Positions 12,543 through 15,371 of a stretch of 15,371 bases of DNA are shown piece by piece (within the stretch, counting starts at the first letter, position 1; every line of letters begins with the position of its first letter). Made by a program: the position numbers and the translations under genes. The notes under the pieces are model-generated. The model ran no database searches. It was not told the DNA's origin and saw only the letters and a program-made list of their open reading frames with translations. This stretch comes from UBA4661 sp002405405 (GTDB lineage Bacteria > Bacteroidota > Ignavibacteria > Kapaibacteriales > UBA4661): NCBI GenBank assembly GCA_036847245.1, contig DAIUAL010000068.1, forward strand, positions 1 through 15,371, written 5' to 3'.

Positions 12543-15371
12543 TTATGGAGCGATAGTTGGTGTTGGTACGCTTGCACCACTTGATTTCAAGCGCAGTTCC
12601 AACATCTTACGTTCCAAACCCGGTATCAATGATTTTAAGGTTTCGTTTGTTGATGTACGATACTGTGCAATCATCGCTTCGGCAACCTCGATTGCTTTGG
12701 CAAAATTGCCTGATTTTTCGTGTCGAGCAATTTCAACTTGATCGATCAACGCTTGTACTTCCGGAGCATTATTTGTTTGTGCTTTGTAGCGATTGAGTAC
12801 TGCCACTGCGTCATCAAATTTTCCGAGCATTTGATACGCTTCCGATGCAAGAATATATGGCGGATATGAGCGGACATATGGATCAGTTGCCATCAGTTCG
12901 GCTGAGTTAATCAGGTTTTGCGCATGTTTGATGGTTAATTCAGCATAGAATTTTTTACCCTCTTCGCCACCGCATCGTGCATACAAGTCAGCGATTTGCA
13001 TTGCCATCGGATAGGGTAGAGTAAAAATTTTTGCGTCAATGTATTTGTCCATCGTTGAAAGTACCTTGACCGCCTTTTCGTTTTTACCGGCAGATGCCAA
13101 TTCAAAGGCATAGTTGATAAACATACTGCGGTAATTACTTACGGGAATGCGATTGGGTTCGTCATAATAAACATTGAGTGTGTTCAGATTGCGGAGTTTC
13201 ATGCCATAGCTTGGTTCGCGTTGGAAAGTATCACCATCAAGGATATTGAAAATAATTTTATCCGTAATCGCTTCGTTTACTGCAACACCACCACGACCGG
13301 CAGGAATTTGTGGAACCGGGCAAACGCGGAATGCCATACCCTCCATACGGAGATACGGATCTAATCCGCAATACACATCAGGACCAACAGATTTCGAGAA
13401 ATAGACCGGACGCTCGAAGTTAGTTACTTGCAGAATATCTTGAATCAATTTATCCTGCACGCCCCACACATACATTTGGCGACCTTCGCGCTCGCCGAGC
13501 GGACGTGAACCAATCATACGCAAAGTAACATTCGGTTGTGCAAGCACTGCGGGGTCATTGGTGTATTGCGCTAATACCTCACGTTTGACAGCAATTTGTA
13601 CTTGACGTTCACTATCGACATCATAACTTAAGGCATCTTTGCTATACTCATCAGAAGCATTCAACGAAGCATCGCTAAACGACAATGGAATCTTTTTCGC
13701 GCCCCAAGGGGTTTCATTCTTTAATTGATTGACATACCATAAGGTTTGTCCCAAACTCAAATTGACCACACGTACATCGCGACGCACGCCCTCAACATCT
13801 TGCATATACCACAATGAGAATGTGTCATTGTCGCCATTGGTAAAGACGATAGCATCTTTTTCGAGCGATTGCAAAATGTTGTAGGCATAATCAAAAGGCA
13901 TATAGTTACCGGAGCGGTCGTGCATTTTCCAACCACCGACTGCCATATTCACCGGTACGATGACTAGTGCGACTGCGGGAATAAGTAGCGCACCAATAGC
14001 TTTCACACGCTCTTTATACATGTTCTCAATGAGTGCGAAAACACCAACGCCAATCCATACACAGAACACCATGAATGAACCAACATAGAAGTAGTCCCGC
14101 TCGCGTGGTTGAGGGTTCTGTTGATTCTGCGAAATCGCCGCCAATACACCTGTCATTAGGAAGAGGACGACATAGACTGATGCCATGCGATGATTGCGAA
14201 TGACATGATATACTAAACCAATCAAACCAAAGAAGAGCGGAATACCAAAGAAGCGAATCGGAAAGAGGTGAGCATAGCCATTATCATAGTTGTATGTATT
14301 GAAATCTTTCTCGAAGAGGGCAGTTGGCGCACCTTGTGCATCGCTCCCACGTCCTGCAAAATTCCATAAGAAATACCGTACATACATATCGTAGATCTGA
14401 TAACTGATCAGATAGCGAACCTCCCCGGCAAAATTGACACGATCATAAACGGGCAATCCAATTTGCGAACCATCTTTGCGCTCGACTGCACGTTGGCGGG
14501 GTTTATACCATTCGCCATATTTTTTGTGGGTTTGTTCGATATATGATTCACCCTCATGTCGGCGGGGCCAGAACGAGCGATCGCCATATTGTTCACGTCC
14601 TAAATATGATGTCAATTTATCAAGATTGTTCGGCGCATTTTCATTCATCGGTGGCAGAGCATTCGAGCGAATGAGAATCTGCGTGTACGTGCTGTAACCA
14701 ACTACCATAAGTAAGAATGCCGTGCCCGCAAGAGCAAGCAGAGAGCGATGTTTTTTCACGCCAACCCATACGCCATAACCCGATCCTGCAATCATGAGAA
14801 CGGCAATCAGTTTCATGAAAGGAGAGTTTTCAATCAAGTATTCTTTTGCTTCATTTTTGAAGGGAGCTTCGCCGCCGAGCATAGCAGGGAACCACTTCAC
14901 GATACCCGGATAGATGACAAGGAAAATTGCTACAGCAATAGCACCCATGACAAAGAAACTTTGCCATGTGAAGGTGTATTTGCGATAGTACACAACCATT
15001 ACAATGGAAAAGATTGTCAGGACGCTGAGCAAATGTACACCGGTCGAAAGACCAATCAAGTAGGCAATCAAGAGCAGATAGCGTTCGTGTCCTGCATTAT
15101 CAGCTTCTTCATTCCATCGCATCATGAGCCATACAATCAAGGCAACAAAGAGAGTCGATGCGGCATATACTTCAGATTCAACACCATTGAACCAAAAGGT
15201 GTCGGAGAAGTTGAAGGCTAATGCCCCTACAAGCCCGCTGGCATAAACACCAAGAGCTTCAGCAAATTCTGAGGGTGTTTTTTGGCGAAATTGATTGATG
15301 ACTTGAACGGTAATTAAGTAGGTCAGCAACACGCAAAATGCACTGGCAAACACTGATACCATATTGACACG
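12543..15371 (-). CDS. DUF2723/GT117 (TMEM260-like) membrane glycosyltransferase, N-terminus cut off by the window
   Basis: The open frame continues without a stop or obvious start to base 15371, so the 942 codons seen are a C-terminal fragment. RVNMVSVF at the edge matches the family's internal RVN...S motif, so ATG 15362 is not the true start. Family signs include a polytopic first part with SDTFWFNGVESEVYAAST and LIGLSTGVHLL (about 100-112), QNPQPRERDYFYVGSF (about 414-430) and NGDNDTFSLWYMQ (about 510-522). A C-terminal helical, TPR-like part (about 800-930, GKFDDAVAVLNRYK and NFAKAIEVAEAM) completes it. The eukaryotic relative TMEM260 is a protein O-mannosyltransferase, so a similar role on envelope proteins is plausible but not shown here. 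The tail TIAP follows a low-complexity stretch. Two hairpins follow its stop. Transcriptionally it probably ends before the GT2 gene. Confidence 0.93.
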   Translation of the reverse strand, partial: RVNMVSVFASAFCVLLTYLITVQVINQFRQKTPSEFAEALGVYASGLVGALAFNFSDTFWFNGVESEVYAASTLFVALIVWLMMRWNEEADNAGHERYLLLIAYLIGLSTGVHLLSVLTIFSIVMVVYYRKYTFTWQSFFVMGAIAVAIFLVIYPGIVKWFPAMLGGEAPFKNEAKEYLIENSPFMKLIAVLMIAGSGYGVWVGVKKHRSLLALAGTAFLLMVVGYSTYTQILIRSNALPPMNENAPNNLDKLTSYLGREQYGDRSFWPRRHEGESYIEQTHKKYGEWYKPRQRAVERKDGSQIGLPVYDRVNFAGEVRYLISYQIYDMYVRYFLWNFAGRGSDAQGAPTALFEKDFNTYNYDNGYAHLFPIRFFGIPLFFGLIGLVYHVIRNHRMASVYVVLFLMTGVLAAISQNQQNPQPRERDYFYVGSFMVFCVWIGVGVFALIENMYKERVKAIGALLIPAVALVIVPVNMAVGGWKMHDRSGNYMPFDYAYNILQSLEKDAIVFTNGDNDTFSLWYMQDVEGVRRDVRVVNLSLGQTLWYVNQLKNETPWGAKKIPLSFSDASLNASDEYSKDALSYDVDSERQVQIAVKREVLAQYTNDPAVLAQPNVTLRMIGSRPLGEREGRQMYVWGVQDKLIQDILQVTNFERPVYFSKSVGPDVYCGLDPYLRMEGMAFRVCPVPQIPAGRGGVAVNEAITDKIIFNILDGDTFQREPSYGMKLRNLNTLNVYYDEPNRIPVSNYRSMFINYAFELASAGKNEKAVKVLSTMDKYIDAKIFTLPYPMAMQIADLYARCGGEEGKKFYAELTIKHAQNLINSAELMATDPYVRSYPPYILASEAYQMLGKFDDAVAVLNRYKAQTNNAPEVQALIDQVEIARHEKSGNFAKAIEVAEAMIAQYRTSTNETLKSLIPGLERKMLELRLKSSGASVPTPTIAP

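Noticed and set aside
14748..15221. Plus-strand 157-aa open frame
   Set aside because: It is antisense to the GT117 gene and has no domain pattern; it is a shadow of that gene's codons.
1..15371. CRISPR arrays, tRNA or rRNA genes, insertion sequences
   Set aside because: I saw no regularly spaced repeats, no tRNA cloverleaf pattern, no transposase and no rRNA segment. A tRNA scan was not possible.

Overview
Every gene I can support in this window lies on the minus strand, so reading follows decreasing coordinates. The set (a two-hairpin-domain-free TonB-dependent receptor with an N-terminal carboxypeptidase-like domain, a GT117/DUF2723 glycosyltransferase, a HupE/UreJ_2-type membrane protein, a Bacteroidota-style CcmD and a CXXXY-type CcmE) suggests a Gram-negative bacterium of the Bacteroidota/Chlorobiota/Ignavibacteria-Kapabacteria side of the FCB group. 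That placement is inference from protein style; no rRNA is present.

Layout, in the direction of transcription. (i) 15371-12543: a large membrane glycosyltransferase of the DUF2723/GT117 (TMEM260-like) family, cut at its N-terminus by the window, followed by two hairpins. (ii) 12392-10641: a two-gene unit, a polyprenyl-phosphate-type GT2 glycosyltransferase followed 9 bases later by a MutY-type adenine glycosylase with a non-NUDIX C-terminus. (iii) 10611-7442: a TonB-dependent receptor with a readable sigma70-like promoter, two inverted repeats, a strong ribosome binding site and an intrinsic terminator. (iv) 7410-6793: a HupE/UreJ_2 family membrane protein. (v) 6636-4411: a NIT-domain methyl-accepting chemotaxis protein. 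(vi) 4342-847: a partial cytochrome c maturation (System I) cluster, ccmD, ccmE, a second CcmE-like OB-fold protein, and ccmF. A strong intrinsic terminator sits between ccmE and the CcmE-like gene. ccmF is broken by one in-frame TAA into two open frames. (vii) 808-1: an AT-rich tail with a 66-aa orphan and a protein of unknown function running off the window.

The functional themes are heme delivery to c-type cytochromes (CcmE receives heme; CcmF transfers it to apocytochrome), possible metal uptake (TonB receptor, HupE-like), envelope glycosylation (GT2 plus GT117) and oxidative DNA repair (MutY). The most interesting points are the in-frame stop that splits ccmF, the terminator that divides the ccm cluster, the CcmE-like protein that ends just before the heme-binding motif, and the palindromes at the TonB-receptor promoter. 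I see no convincing new multi-gene system, CRISPR array, mobile element or RNA gene.
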